Of a stretch of 64,000 nt of DNA, positions 43,924 through 53,814 are shown in pieces; the stretch's first letter is position 1; each line of letters opens with the position of its first letter. The position numbers and the translations under genes are program-made. The notes below the pieces were generated by a model that did no database searches, was not told where the DNA came from, and saw only the letters and a program-made list of their open reading frames with translations. The stretch spans positions 446,077-510,076 of the forward strand of contig NZ_JACIFF010000003.1 in the NCBI RefSeq assembly GCF_014197245.1, read 5' to 3'. Origin of the DNA: Neolewinella aquimaris. Its GTDB lineage: Bacteria; Bacteroidota; Bacteroidia; Chitinophagales; Saprospiraceae.

Positions 43924-45264
43924 ATGAACTATTCTATTCTCGTTACGCTGCTGGGGCTCGGTATCTTCTCCGCTTCCTGTAGCGACCAGCTCCAACTGCA
44001 ACCCTCCCAGAGCATCAGCGAAGATGTCGCCCTCAGCTCCGACGCTACGGTAAAGGCCGTACTCGTCGGTGCCTACGACATCCTCGGCGACGGCGACCTA
44101 TACGGCGGTAACAACCTACGCGACGCTGACCTGCTCGGCGGAACCGGCGAAATCCTCTTTGTCGGCACCTTCAACAGCCCCGACGAGATCGCGCGCAAGC
44201 AAATCAGTACCGGCAATGCCGATGCGGAGTCTACCTGGCTCGATAGCTACGATGCCATCAACATCACCAACAACGTACTTTCCGCTCTCGAGGTCGTGGA
44301 CGCCGACGATCGCGAACGAATAGAAGGAGAGGCCCGCTTCATTCGCGCACTGGTGTACTTCGACCTGGTTCGCCTCTACGGCCTTCCGTACGAATCCGGT
44401 CAGAGCAACGATCAATTAGGTGTGCCCCTCGTACTGACCCCCACCCGCGGAATCTCGGAAGAAAGCAACGTTGCCCGGTCGTCGGTGGAAGACGTCTACA
44501 CTCAGGTGATTTCTGACCTGACCACGGCAGCCGACCTGCTTCCGGAAACCAACGGAATATTTGCCGACAAGTACGCCGCTACCGCACTGCTTGCGCGGGT
44601 CTACCTGCAAATGGACCGCTACGCCGAAGCACGCGATGCCGCCAATACCGTGATCGAAAGCGGATTCTATTCCCTTACGCCAACCTACGAAGCCGCCTTC
44701 AAGAACGGCAGCAACTCCACCGAAGACATCTTCGCCATTCAGGTCAGCGCTCAGGACGGCGTCAACAACCTGACGATCTTCTTCTCGGTTCCTGAGTTCG
44801 GCGGTCGCGACGGAGACATCGAAGTACTGCCCTCCCACCTGGCTCTCTACGAAGAGGGCGACGCCCGGCGCGCACTCTTCTTCGAGCGGGGCGGCGTTAC
44901 CTACACCGGTAAGTTCAACAACCAGTTTGCCAACATCAGCCTGCTCCGCCTAGCGGAGATGTACCTGATCCGGGCCGAAGCAAACGAACGCCTGGGCACC
45001 GACACGGGAGCCACTCCACTAGCGGACATCAACCGCCTGCGCAGGCGTGCCGGACTGGATGATCTCGAGGAAGTGGATCTGACGTACATTCTCGCCGAGC
45101 GCCGCCGGGAATTGGCCTTTGAAGGGTTCCGCATCCACGACATCAAGCGGCTTCAGGGCAGCGTGGGCAATTTCGCCTACAATGCCAATGAGTTGGTTTT
45201 CCCGATCCCCCAACGCGAGACGGTAGCAAACCCGAATTTGCAGCAAAATCCCGGGTATAACTAG
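43924..45264 (+). CDS. SusD/RagB-family surface lipoprotein
   Basis: This 446-residue substrate-binding partner of SusC has a lipoprotein signal (MNYSILVTLLGLGIFSASC, Cys19). The N-terminal domain with TPR-like helices has EARFIRALVYFDLVRLYGLPY, a hallmark. The C-terminal RagB part has NISLLRLAEMYLIRAEANERLG, DINRLRRRAGL, ILAERRRELAFEGFRIHDIKR and a final PIPQRETVANPNLQQNPGY. All SusD signatures are present. It is co-transcribed with susC. Confidence 0.93.
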   Translation: MNYSILVTLLGLGIFSASCSDQLQLQPSQSISEDVALSSDATVKAVLVGAYDILGDGDLYGGNNLRDADLLGGTGEILFVGTFNSPDEIARKQISTGNADAESTWLDSYDAINITNNVLSALEVVDADDRERIEGEARFIRALVYFDLVRLYGLPYESGQSNDQLGVPLVLTPTRGISEESNVARSSVEDVYTQVISDLTTAADLLPETNGIFADKYAATALLARVYLQMDRYAEARDAANTVIESGFYSLTPTYEAAFKNGSNSTEDIFAIQVSAQDGVNNLTIFFSVPEFGGRDGDIEVLPSHLALYEEGDARRALFFERGGVTYTGKFNNQFANISLLRLAEMYLIRAEANERLGTDTGATPLADINRLRRRAGLDDLEEVDLTYILAERRRELAFEGFRIHDIKRLQGSVGNFAYNANELVFPIPQRETVANPNLQQNPGYN

Positions 45265-45309
45265 GCACGTCTCAGTTGATGCTCAGCTCCTGCGCCCCCG
45301 CCTCGCAGT

Positions 45310-48300
45310 TTACTTAAAGGTCATTATCTCGACGCCGGTCCATTCCTGGTCGGTGCCCTTCACGAGCAGTTTACTGGCGCGGTGGAGAAACAGCCGGGCA
45401 GGTTGATCGTCCGGCGTGATTTTCAGGACCTGATCGAATGCGGCAACGGCCATGGCGAAGTCTCGATGGTAAAAATGGGCTAAGCCCCGTTCGAACAGCC
45501 CATGGGCCGCAAGTTTTTTCTTGATGAGCGATGGCGGATCGCCGTTGAAACACTCGTACAGGCCGATGGGGTCTTTTTTGCCCTTGACGACCACCTTGCC
45601 CAGGTATCGCAGGTTATAGGCCGTCGTATCCTCGATCCGGTCAAGGCTATCCTGACTGAGCAGGATCGATGCACCATAGTATTTGGTCAGGCTCTCGATG
45701 CGGGAGGAGGTGTTCACGGTATCCGCGATCGTGGTCGCGTCCATCCGGTTTTTGTCTCCGGTGATGCCCATGATGAGCGGACCGCTGTGCAGGCCCGTTC
45801 CCACCCGCAGTGGGGGTTGACCAGCCTGCCGGAGTCCACGATTTCGCTGCCGAATGGTGGTTTGAATGGCAATGGCTGCATCCAGTGCGTCCTGACAACG
45901 GCGGGGAAAAATGGCCATGATGCCGTCGCCCAGGTACTGATTTACGAAGCCGTGGTTTTCCTGGATGAGGGGCCCGATGCGTCCGTTGAAGTCGTTGACG
46001 AACATGAACGTCTCTTCCGGTGTCATGGCTTCCGAAATGGTGGTATAGTCACGGATATCGGTGAAGAGGACGGTCACTTCGCGTTCGATATGGTCACCCA
46101 GGAGCACCTCCGTCAACCGGTTGCGGTTGAGGGAATGTAAAAAGGCGTTAGGGACGAACTTGCCGGCTACTTTGAAGATGCGGTGTAGGTCGAGCTGGGT
46201 ATTGATGCGGGCCAGCAGTTCTTGCTTGTGGATGGGTTTGGGTAGGTAGTCGTTGGCACCGAGGGCCAGCCCCTGGACCACGTTCCTCAACTGGTTTTTA
46301 GCGGTCACCATGATAATGGGCAGCTCGGAGGTCAGGTAAGTTTGCCGGAGTTGTTGACAAACCTCGTACCCCGACATGCGGGGCATCATGACGTCCAACA
46401 ACACCAGATCGAAGGGTTCACTCAGCTCGATTGTGCGAATCGCTTCTTCTCCGTTCATAGCCCGCGTCAGGTGAAATCCCTGACGCGATAGGTGATTACA
46501 CATAACCTGTTGGTTGACCGGTTCGTCGTCGACAACCAAAATGCGGACATCGCCCGGGTTGCTTTCCGCCAGTACCTCCGGCAACGGCTGATACGGGGCG
46601 AATAAGGCAGGGGAGGCCACCTCGACCGTCGGTACCGGAGCACTTTCTCCGGCGGTGGGCACGGTAAAGTAAAAGGTAGAACCTCTTCCGACTTCGCTCT
46701 CTACCCAGATGGTGCCCCCGTGCAGTTCGACGAGCCGCTTGCTGATGCTGAGCCCCAGACCGGTACCGGAGAATTGCCGATCGGCCGCACCGTCCAGTTG
46801 GCTGAATTCCGTGAACAGGAGGTGCCGCTTGTCTTCCGGAATGCCCACCCCGGTGTCTGCTACTTCCACCCGGATGCGGTCGTCGTGGTGTACGGCCGCC
46901 ACCCGTACGTGGCCTCGTTCGGTAAATTTCATGGCATTACCTACCAGGTTATAGAGGATCTGCTGCATCCGATTCTCGTCGGCCAGTGCCGCCGGCAGAT
47001 CGGCAGGAATTTCGTTCAGCAACTGCAAGTCCTTCGCACCAATCAGCGGGGCGTTGCTGTGGAATACGATATCGCAGACGATCCGCAGGTTGAGCGGCTT
47101 TCGTTGCAGCGCGAGATCGGAATTCTTGAGTTTGGAGAAGTCAAGAATGTCATTGACCAGATGACTCAGCCGCTTGCCGGAAGAGATGATCATGCTGAGG
47201 TCGGTGCGCTGTTTTTCGATCGGTACCGTACCAACGGTTTCGTATAGCGACTCGGATAGCCCAATGATCCCGTGGAGGGGCGTCCTTAACTCGTGGGACG
47301 TGTTCGCCAGGAATTGATCCTTCAGCTTATCGATCTCCCGCAGCCGATCCGTCATCAGCCGCTCCTGGGCCAGCTCGCGCTCCCGGAGCCGGAGGCGACG
47401 TTTGTGACGACCGGTCCGCCACCGCACGAAGCGGAACAGAAGAAGAGCTCCGGCCAACCCATATCCGAGTCGTGCCCACCAGGTTTGGTACAGGGGGGGG
47501 AGAATGGTGAAGGTGTAGGCGATCGGGTCGCTCCACACCGATCCCTCACCGATCGCGCGCACCTTTAGGGTAAAGGTACCATAGGGCAAATTTCGGTACT
47601 CGGCGGTGGCGGAAGGGGAGGGGATGCTCCACGATTCGTCGAGGCCCTCCATCCGGTAGCTATACTGCACCTTATGGGGCGCACTCCAGTCGATGGCCGA
47701 GAAACGGAAGTTGAGGTGATTGAGCCGGCTGGGTAGGGACAAGCTCTGAGGGTAGTTAGAAAAGGTCGTTGCCGGACCTGCTGACCGGGCCAGACGCTTA
47801 CCGAAGGGCAGCGTACGTTGGTAGGCCGTATCCGAAAGCCGATGAAAATCAATGAAGTGCTGGTTGATATCTATGGAATTCAGACTGATCTGCGGGCTGC
47901 CGGACGGGAAGTGAAATTCATTAAGGTCCAGTCGGGTCAGCGATTCCCCCGTGCCAAACCACAGTCGATCCTCGCGATCCAGGTAAGCGCCACGCCAAAA
48001 ATTAAGGTGTAGTAAGCCGTCGTGCTTGGCGTAGGGTGTGTTGCGGTATACCGATTCCACTACCGTGGGGGGAAGGCGTGTTTCGGTGTCGGCGGGGAGC
48101 GCGGGAGCAAGCAGGCTCAGCCCCTGATGCCTTCCCAGCCAGATGTTCCCCCGCCCATCGGCAAGAACGGAGAGCGGTGCCCCCAGTTTGTCATTTAACC
48201 GAAACGGAAAAAAATCAGTGCCGTCGTAGTAGCGTAAGCCCTGCTGCGTTCCCAGCCACAGCGCGCCGGGTCGATCTACGGTCAGGGCAAACACCCGGTG

Positions 48301-50313
48301 ACTCTCGGTGGCCGGGTCGATGAGCCCGCGATAGTAGGTAGCGCTTTCCTTACTGCCGGTGGTATCGATGCTAAAGAGACCGACGTGGCGGGTATTGAAC
48401 CAAAGTTTACCCCGCCGGTCGTCCACGATGGTATTTACCCAGGGAAGGTAGTTCGGATCGGCCGCTGCGGTCGTTGAGTCCGACGATACGATGAAATGCG
48501 TAAAGCGGGGTTTGGCGGAACCCTCGTTCGCCAACATGCGTGTGACCCCGACTCCGACACCACCCATCCAGAGGGCGTCGTTTTCGTCGTGGTGCAGGGA
48601 GAACAACGCGTCTTCCCGTAAGCCTTGCCGCGTAGTGTAGGTGGTGAAAGCGCCCCGGCCCCGGTGGGAGGTGGGGTCATAGCGGCTCAGTCCGCCATTG
48701 GTGCCGAACCAAAGATTGCCCCGTCTGTCCTCGGCGACGGCAAAAACCGCATCTCCGGCCAGCCCCTCCTGCTTGGTGAACTGGGTAAAGTCGTGGCCGT
48801 CGTAGCGGAATACGCCCGCCCCATTCGTCGCGATCCAAACATTGCCCCTACTATCGCCCTGAACGGTGTAAGTGTTCCCGCCGGTGAAGCCATTCTCCCG
48901 CGTGAAGTACTGAATGCCGGGTTTGTGTTTGATGGCACCATTGGTGCCCGACCCAAACCAGAGGTTCCCCTGCCCGTCTTCGTGAATGGTCGTGATGTCG
49001 TTGTTGGATAGTCCGTGGCTGGCGGTGTAGCTCGTAAACGTGGGTGTATCTCCATCGACATCGCGCAATTTAGTGACGCCCGCGTCGGCGGTAGCGAACC
49101 AGAAGTTGCCCGTGAGGTCCTCGTGTATATCAGTGATCACCTGGCCGTTCAGCCCTTGCTGACGTCCATAGTGCACCAACGTTTCACCGCCACCGTGTGG
49201 GGCCGGGTGCAGGCAGTCTACTCCTCCGCCCGCGTCACCGCTGAAATTGACGTCGAAGGATTGTCCTCCGCCACCCGAGCCGAACCACAGTCTGCCGGTG
49301 CGGTCTTCGTAAATCGACAGGACGTGGTTATTGACCAGCCCCTGCTCGGTAGTGTAGCGGGTCAACGTGCCAAAGGGGGCCACCGAGGTGTCCGGGTCAA
49401 ACTTAATCGCCCCGCCGTTCAGGGTGCCGAACCAGAGGTTTCCCCGGCGGTCTTCCAGAATGGCTTTGATGTTGTTGTCGCTTAGTCCCTGCCGGGTCGT
49501 AAAGTGGGTGAAGGTTGCCCCACCTCCTTCCCCGGACGGGGTAAGGCGCTTGATGCCTTCCCGGGTACCCACCCATACATTGCCGTGGCGATCTCCGGCT
49601 AGGGCCAGCACCAGGTTGTCGCCGATAGTCTCTACGGTGGTGTAATTGGTGAAGTTACGGCCGTCGTATTTACTGATGCCCGGTTCACCGCCAATCCATA
49701 AGTTCCCGTCCGCGTCTTCAAACATACTTTTTACCCAGGTGACCCCCAGCCCCTGTTCCGTGGTATAGTTCGTGATAAAATTCCCGTCGTATTTGCTTAT
49801 GCCACCGTCCTGCCCGAACCAGATGTTGCCAGCGCGGTCCTGAAGTATAGCGTAGATCCGGCCACCGTTCATCAGGCTTCCTGCGTCCAGAAACTGAAAG
49901 TAGCCGGTGGCGGTCCGTGATAACCCTAGTGCGGGCACCGGCTCGGGTTTGGGCTGGATGGCGGGCCGAACAATCGCATGCGCGGTCACGACCCGGGGCG
50001 GCGGAACGCCGTCGGTGCCGGGTTGGATGATGGTCGGAGGAACGGTGATGTCCGTCACGCGTGGTGCCCCGGCCGCACGTACGTTGTCAGGACCTGAGAT
50101 TACCCGGGGCTGTCCGGCAACCGGTCGAGTCCGTGCCAAAGCGATACTGTCGGGGTGGACCTCCGTAACAACCAGCGGAACCGACTGCGCGCGAACGGGC
50201 AGGGGGGCTCCTGCCTCCGTGGTGTAGGGCGATGGTGGATCGCCGGAGGTCACTCCACTCTCTCTGCAACCTGCGATTAGCAGAAAGATCAGTAAGTACA
50301 CATAGCGGTCCAT
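45310..50313 (-). CDS. Hybrid sensor: propeller + Y_Y_Y + histidine kinase + receiver + class III nucleotide cyclase
   Basis: This 1667-residue one-gene signalling machine starts at 50313, giving a lipobox-like N-terminus (MDRYVYLLIFLLIAGC). Extracellular two-component propeller repeats (GNLWFGTNGGLSRYD type) occupy ~130-760 and a Y_Y_Y domain ~850-930. One membrane segment lies at ~945-965. HisKA (~1000, SHELRTPLHG) and HATPase follow (DTGVGIP ~1154, GTGLGLSIS ~1184). The receiver has its Asp in LLDVMMP at ~1309. The cyclase domain (~1400-1590) has metal Asp motifs FTDIRDY and YLGDGIMAIF, plus NRMDATTIADTVNTSSRIESLTK like cyanobacterial CyaC. A TPR-like tail closes the protein. Tail-to-tail with susD, it resembles polysaccharide-utilisation sensors but has cyclase output. 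Confidence 0.9.
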   Translation of the reverse strand: MDRYVYLLIFLLIAGCRESGVTSGDPPSPYTTEAGAPLPVRAQSVPLVVTEVHPDSIALARTRPVAGQPRVISGPDNVRAAGAPRVTDITVPPTIIQPGTDGVPPPRVVTAHAIVRPAIQPKPEPVPALGLSRTATGYFQFLDAGSLMNGGRIYAILQDRAGNIWFGQDGGISKYDGNFITNYTTEQGLGVTWVKSMFEDADGNLWIGGEPGISKYDGRNFTNYTTVETIGDNLVLALAGDRHGNVWVGTREGIKRLTPSGEGGGATFTHFTTRQGLSDNNIKAILEDRRGNLWFGTLNGGAIKFDPDTSVAPFGTLTRYTTEQGLVNNHVLSIYEDRTGRLWFGSGGGGQSFDVNFSGDAGGGVDCLHPAPHGGGETLVHYGRQQGLNGQVITDIHEDLTGNFWFATADAGVTKLRDVDGDTPTFTSYTASHGLSNNDITTIHEDGQGNLWFGSGTNGAIKHKPGIQYFTRENGFTGGNTYTVQGDSRGNVWIATNGAGVFRYDGHDFTQFTKQEGLAGDAVFAVAEDRRGNLWFGTNGGLSRYDPTSHRGRGAFTTYTTRQGLREDALFSLHHDENDALWMGGVGVGVTRMLANEGSAKPRFTHFIVSSDSTTAAADPNYLPWVNTIVDDRRGKLWFNTRHVGLFSIDTTGSKESATYYRGLIDPATESHRVFALTVDRPGALWLGTQQGLRYYDGTDFFPFRLNDKLGAPLSVLADGRGNIWLGRHQGLSLLAPALPADTETRLPPTVVESVYRNTPYAKHDGLLHLNFWRGAYLDREDRLWFGTGESLTRLDLNEFHFPSGSPQISLNSIDINQHFIDFHRLSDTAYQRTLPFGKRLARSAGPATTFSNYPQSLSLPSRLNHLNFRFSAIDWSAPHKVQYSYRMEGLDESWSIPSPSATAEYRNLPYGTFTLKVRAIGEGSVWSDPIAYTFTILPPLYQTWWARLGYGLAGALLLFRFVRWRTGRHKRRLRLRERELAQERLMTDRLREIDKLKDQFLANTSHELRTPLHGIIGLSESLYETVGTVPIEKQRTDLSMIISSGKRLSHLVNDILDFSKLKNSDLALQRKPLNLRIVCDIVFHSNAPLIGAKDLQLLNEIPADLPAALADENRMQQILYNLVGNAMKFTERGHVRVAAVHHDDRIRVEVADTGVGIPEDKRHLLFTEFSQLDGAADRQFSGTGLGLSISKRLVELHGGTIWVESEVGRGSTFYFTVPTAGESAPVPTVEVASPALFAPYQPLPEVLAESNPGDVRILVVDDEPVNQQVMCNHLSRQGFHLTRAMNGEEAIRTIELSEPFDLVLLDVMMPRMSGYEVCQQLRQTYLTSELPIIMVTAKNQLRNVVQGLALGANDYLPKPIHKQELLARINTQLDLHRIFKVAGKFVPNAFLHSLNRNRLTEVLLGDHIEREVTVLFTDIRDYTTISEAMTPEETFMFVNDFNGRIGPLIQENHGFVNQYLGDGIMAIFPRRCQDALDAAIAIQTTIRQRNRGLRQAGQPPLRVGTGLHSGPLIMGITGDKNRMDATTIADTVNTSSRIESLTKYYGASILLSQDSLDRIEDTTAYNLRYLGKVVVKGKKDPIGLYECFNGDPPSLIKKKLAAHGLFERGLAHFYHRDFAMAVAAFDQVLKITPDDQPARLFLHRASKLLVKGTDQEWTGVEIMTFK

Positions 50314-50518
50314 CGTACGTCGGTTGGCACCATCGGGCAAATAACTATTGTTTATCCTGCACAAACGGACAGGTAACCTGTCGTACGCATTGGTGATTTC
50401 GCGAAACGATCAGGGGACAACCGCCGGGGCCGGCTGTTCAAATTAACCAGAAGTTGCCATATGTGCAAGGCGGCCTACCGGAGGTCGCTACACAGAACGT
50501 TGCTCCTAAGTACCCACG

Positions 50519-52117
50519 CTACAGTACCGAATACTGCACGAAATCCGCCCGTTCGGGATAGTCGGTTGTGTAGTGCAGTCCGCGGCTTTCCTTCCGCAGG
50601 GAGGCGGCCTTGGTGACGAGGTAGCCGACGGTGATGAGGTTCCGTAGCTCGCAAAGCTGGGGGCTGACCAGGCTGTGACGGTAGAGTTCTTCCGTCTCGT
50701 TGTGGAGGAGGGTGAGCCGGTCCCGGGCGCGCTTGAGGCGTTTGTCGCTGCGAACGATACCGACGTAGCTGGACATCACCTCCTTCAGCTCCTTGATGCT
50801 CTGGGTGATCAGTACCTGCTCCTTCGGTTTGGTGGTGCCGGTGCGCTCCCACTGGGGGATGTTCTTTTGGAGGCCGTCGTGGTCGATGTTGCTGGCGATG
50901 GAATGCGCGATGCGATGACCGAAAACCAGGGCTTCCAGCAGGCTGTTGCTGGCCAGGCGATTGGCTCCGTGCAGGCCGGTACTAGTGCACTCTCCTGCGG
51001 CGTAGAGCCGGTTGACCGAACTGCGCCCGAACTCATCCACCTTTACTCCACCACACATATAGTGGCAGGCGGGGGTCACGGGTATCAGGTCACGCATGGG
51101 GTCGATGCCGATACTCTTACACTTTTCGTAAATCGTGGGGAAGTGGGCGATGAACTTCTCCTCATCGAGGTGGGTGCAGTCCAGGCACATATACTCGACT
51201 CCACCGAGTTTCATTTCGTTGTCGATGGCCCGGGCGACAATGTCGCGGGGAGCGAGGCTGCCGCGGGAATCATAATCGTGCATGAATTCCGTACCGTCCG
51301 GCCGCTTCAGGATCGCCCCGAACCCTCTTACCGCCTCACTCACGAGAAATGCCTGCTTCTCCCGACCCGGATTGTACAATGCCGTGGGGTGAAACTGCAC
51401 GAATTCCATATTCTCCAAGTGCACCTTTGCCCGGTAGGCCATGGCAATGCCGTCGCCGGTAGCGATGATGGGATTGGTGGTGCTGCGGTAGATCTGTCCG
51501 TTGCCCCCGGCGCAGAGCACGGTCGTACGTGCCAGAATGGTGCTAATTTCCCAGTTCTCCTTGTTGATCACATACGCGCCGTAGCATTCGATGTTTTCGG
51601 TCAGGCGGGTCACGATGTGGCCCAGGTGGTGCTGCGTCAGCAAGTCGAGGGCAAAATAATGCTCGTGTACCTTGAGGTTGTCCAGGGTAGCCGCCTTCGC
51701 ACTCAGGGCCCGCTGTATTTCCCAGCCGGTCAGGTCCTTGTAGTGCAGGATCCGGTTCTCCGAATGCCCACCCTCCCGACCGAGGTCGTACTTCTGAAAC
51801 TGGTCCAGGTCAAAGCGCGTACCCCACTCGATAATTTCCTCCACCCGCTCGGGCCCCTCCTCGACCACGATGCGCACGATGTGCTCGTCGCAGAGACCGG
51901 CTCCGGCATCCAGCGTATCCGCAATGTGCTTTTCGTAGTTGTCGGTCCCGTGGTCCCACACCGCCGCCACACCACCCTGGGCGTAACTGGTGTTTGACTC
52001 ACGCTCGTTCACTTTAGTCAGCACGTCAATCTTCAACTCCGGCCGCAACATGGCGAGTTTAATTCCTGTGCTCAGACCGGCAATTCCGGAACCGATGATT
52101 AGTACGTCAGTGGTCAT
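50519..52117 (-). CDS. nadB: L-aspartate oxidase
   Basis: This 532-residue flavoenzyme oxidises L-aspartate to iminoaspartate in de novo NAD synthesis. The FAD-binding start is TDVLIIGSGIAGLSTGIKLAM; further blocks are NTSYAQGGVAAVW, REGGHSENRILHYKDLTGWEIQ, TVLCAGGNGQIYRSTTNP, MEFVQFHPTALY, DSRGSLAPRDIVARAID, CHYMCGGVKVDEFGRSSVNRLYAAGE and STGLHGANRLASNSLLEALVFG. The flavin and substrate blocks all look intact. The partner nadA is not in the window. Confidence 0.94.
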   Translation of the reverse strand: MTTDVLIIGSGIAGLSTGIKLAMLRPELKIDVLTKVNERESNTSYAQGGVAAVWDHGTDNYEKHIADTLDAGAGLCDEHIVRIVVEEGPERVEEIIEWGTRFDLDQFQKYDLGREGGHSENRILHYKDLTGWEIQRALSAKAATLDNLKVHEHYFALDLLTQHHLGHIVTRLTENIECYGAYVINKENWEISTILARTTVLCAGGNGQIYRSTTNPIIATGDGIAMAYRAKVHLENMEFVQFHPTALYNPGREKQAFLVSEAVRGFGAILKRPDGTEFMHDYDSRGSLAPRDIVARAIDNEMKLGGVEYMCLDCTHLDEEKFIAHFPTIYEKCKSIGIDPMRDLIPVTPACHYMCGGVKVDEFGRSSVNRLYAAGECTSTGLHGANRLASNSLLEALVFGHRIAHSIASNIDHDGLQKNIPQWERTGTTKPKEQVLITQSIKELKEVMSSYVGIVRSDKRLKRARDRLTLLHNETEELYRHSLVSPQLCELRNLITVGYLVTKAASLRKESRGLHYTTDYPERADFVQYSVL

Positions 52118-52146
52118 GGGTGGGGGGGGTGCGTTGTTGGGTTATT

Positions 52147-52189
52147 GGGTTGTCGGGTTATTGCGGGCAACTTAAGAACCCGACAACCC
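52147..52189. terminator. Hairpin between zwf and nadB
   Basis: GGGTTGTCGGGTT (52147-52159) and AACCCGACAACCC (52177-52189) form a perfect 13-bp stem with a 17-base loop, 5 bases after the zwf stop codon (minus strand). Flanking TTGTTGGGTTATT on one side and AACAAC on the other extend the pairing partly. Without a T-run it may act as a 3'-end stabiliser or REP-like palindrome as well as a terminator. Confidence 0.5.
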
Positions 52190-52194
52190 AACAA

Positions 52195-53727
52195 CTACAA
52201 CTTAGTATAATGCTTCTCCTCCGTCAGCGATGCCTGCGGATTGCGCCATCCGCCACCGACATTGTCCCAGAGGCGGTCGGCTTCTTCCGGTCCCCAGGTG
52301 CCGGCTTCGTAGGTGACTAGGGGGGCTTCGTTCTTTTCCCAGGCCTCGATGATGGGATCCACGAATCCCCAGGCCGCTTCGACACTGTCGCCGCGGGCGT
52401 AGAGGGTGGGGTCCCCCTTCATGCAATCGAGCAGCAGGCGGCTGTAGGACTCGGGGACGTCCTTGGTGGTGAGTTCGCGGTAGAAGAAGTCCATGTCGAC
52501 GTTCTTTACGCGGAAGCCCTCACCGGGAACCTTCATGCCGAACTCCATGGCCATTCCCTCGTCGGGTTGGATGCGGATGATGAGCTGATTGTCGCACTTC
52601 ATCGCGTAATCGTCGTAGGAGGCGAAGATGGCCTGCGGTGGATTCTTGAAGGTAATAACTACCTCGGTGACCTTCAGCGGCAGGCACTTTCCGGTACGGA
52701 TGAAGAAGGGTACGCCGGCCCAGCGCCAGTTGTCGATGAAAAACTTCATGCCGACGTAGGTTTCCGTCGTGCTGTCGTCGGGCACGCCCTCGGCGTCGCG
52801 GTAGGCGACGACTTCGCCATCCTTGGTCTTCCCACCCGTATACTGCGCCCGTACGACCTGCTCGGCTACCTGCTCACCCTTGATGGGCCGCAGCGATTGG
52901 AACAGCTTCATTTTCTCCCCCCGGATCGAGTAGGCATCCGCCCGGATCGGCGGCTCCATAGCCACGTGGGCGAGCACCTGCAGGAGGTGATTCTGGATCA
53001 TGTCGCGCAGTGCGCCACTCTCGTCGTAGTAACCGCCACGACTGCCCACACCGACCGTTTCGGCCGCGGTTATTTGGACCGACTGCACGTAGTTGCGGTT
53101 CCAGAGGGGCTCGAAGAAGCCGTTGGCAAAGCGGGTGACCAGCAGATTTTGCACGGTCTCCTTACCCAGATAATGGTCGATCCGGTAGATGTTGTTCTCC
53201 GGAAAGACGGATTGGATCTCTTTATTCAGCCGCTTAGCCGATTCCTCGTCGTATCCGAAGGGTTTTTCGATCACGATGCGCGCCCAGCCACCTTCCGGCT
53301 CGTTCAGCCCCGAAGCGGCCAGGGCGTTGGGGATGGTACTGTATAGTTTGGGCGGAGTGGAGAGGTAGAAGATGAAGCGGTTGCCGGTCTGGAACTGCTG
53401 GCTCAGGTCCTGAAGGCGGGCTTTGAGCTTGTTGATGTCCTCCTCGCCGTCGTACTGCTTTAGGTCCTGGTAGAACAGGAGCTTGGCAAACTCCTTCAAT
53501 TTGGGCTCCGCCTTTTTGTCCTCGTCAAAAAACTCATTGTCGAACACCACCTTCTGGCGAAATTCCTCGTCCGAAAAATCGGTGCGACTGGCTCCCAACA
53601 AGGCGAAATGGTCCGGCAAGTAGCCACCCCGGTAAAGATCGTACACCGCCGGAATGAGTTTTCGTTGCGCCAGGTCGCCGGAAGCTCCGAAGATGACGAG
53701 GATGTGGGGTTCTACTTTGCTGGCCAT
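52195..53727 (-). CDS. zwf: Glucose-6-phosphate 1-dehydrogenase
   Basis: This 510-residue enzyme oxidises glucose-6-phosphate, producing NADPH in the oxidative pentose-phosphate pathway. The start at 53727 (MASKVEPHILVIFGASGDLAQRKLIPAVYDL) holds the coenzyme motif GASGDLA. The open frame upstream to 54117 runs antisense through rpiB and is not part of the protein. RIDHYLGKETVQNLLVTRFAN is the active-site signature. C-terminal domain blocks SIRGEKMKLFQSLRPI and SYSRLLLDCMKGDPTLYAR also match. It is divergent from rpiB, with an 87-base shared control region. Confidence 0.95.
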   Translation of the reverse strand: MASKVEPHILVIFGASGDLAQRKLIPAVYDLYRGGYLPDHFALLGASRTDFSDEEFRQKVVFDNEFFDEDKKAEPKLKEFAKLLFYQDLKQYDGEEDINKLKARLQDLSQQFQTGNRFIFYLSTPPKLYSTIPNALAASGLNEPEGGWARIVIEKPFGYDEESAKRLNKEIQSVFPENNIYRIDHYLGKETVQNLLVTRFANGFFEPLWNRNYVQSVQITAAETVGVGSRGGYYDESGALRDMIQNHLLQVLAHVAMEPPIRADAYSIRGEKMKLFQSLRPIKGEQVAEQVVRAQYTGGKTKDGEVVAYRDAEGVPDDSTTETYVGMKFFIDNWRWAGVPFFIRTGKCLPLKVTEVVITFKNPPQAIFASYDDYAMKCDNQLIIRIQPDEGMAMEFGMKVPGEGFRVKNVDMDFFYRELTTKDVPESYSRLLLDCMKGDPTLYARGDSVEAAWGFVDPIIEAWEKNEAPLVTYEAGTWGPEEADRLWDNVGGGWRNPQASLTEEKHYTKL

Positions 53728-53745
53728 AGTTTGGGGTTTCTCTAG

Positions 53746-53753
53746 CAAAGGTG
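53746..53753 (-). promoter_or_regulatory. -7-like element of zwf
   Basis: On the minus strand CACCTTTG (nAnnTTTG, seven of eight positions) lies 18 bases before the zwf start at 53727. No -33 TTTG was found at the standard distance. Confidence 0.35.
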
Positions 53754-53814
53754 GGTACTTTTTATAAGGTTTACGCCCCGGGCAAGGTAATTTTAGGCCC
53801 TGTCCATAAAAACT

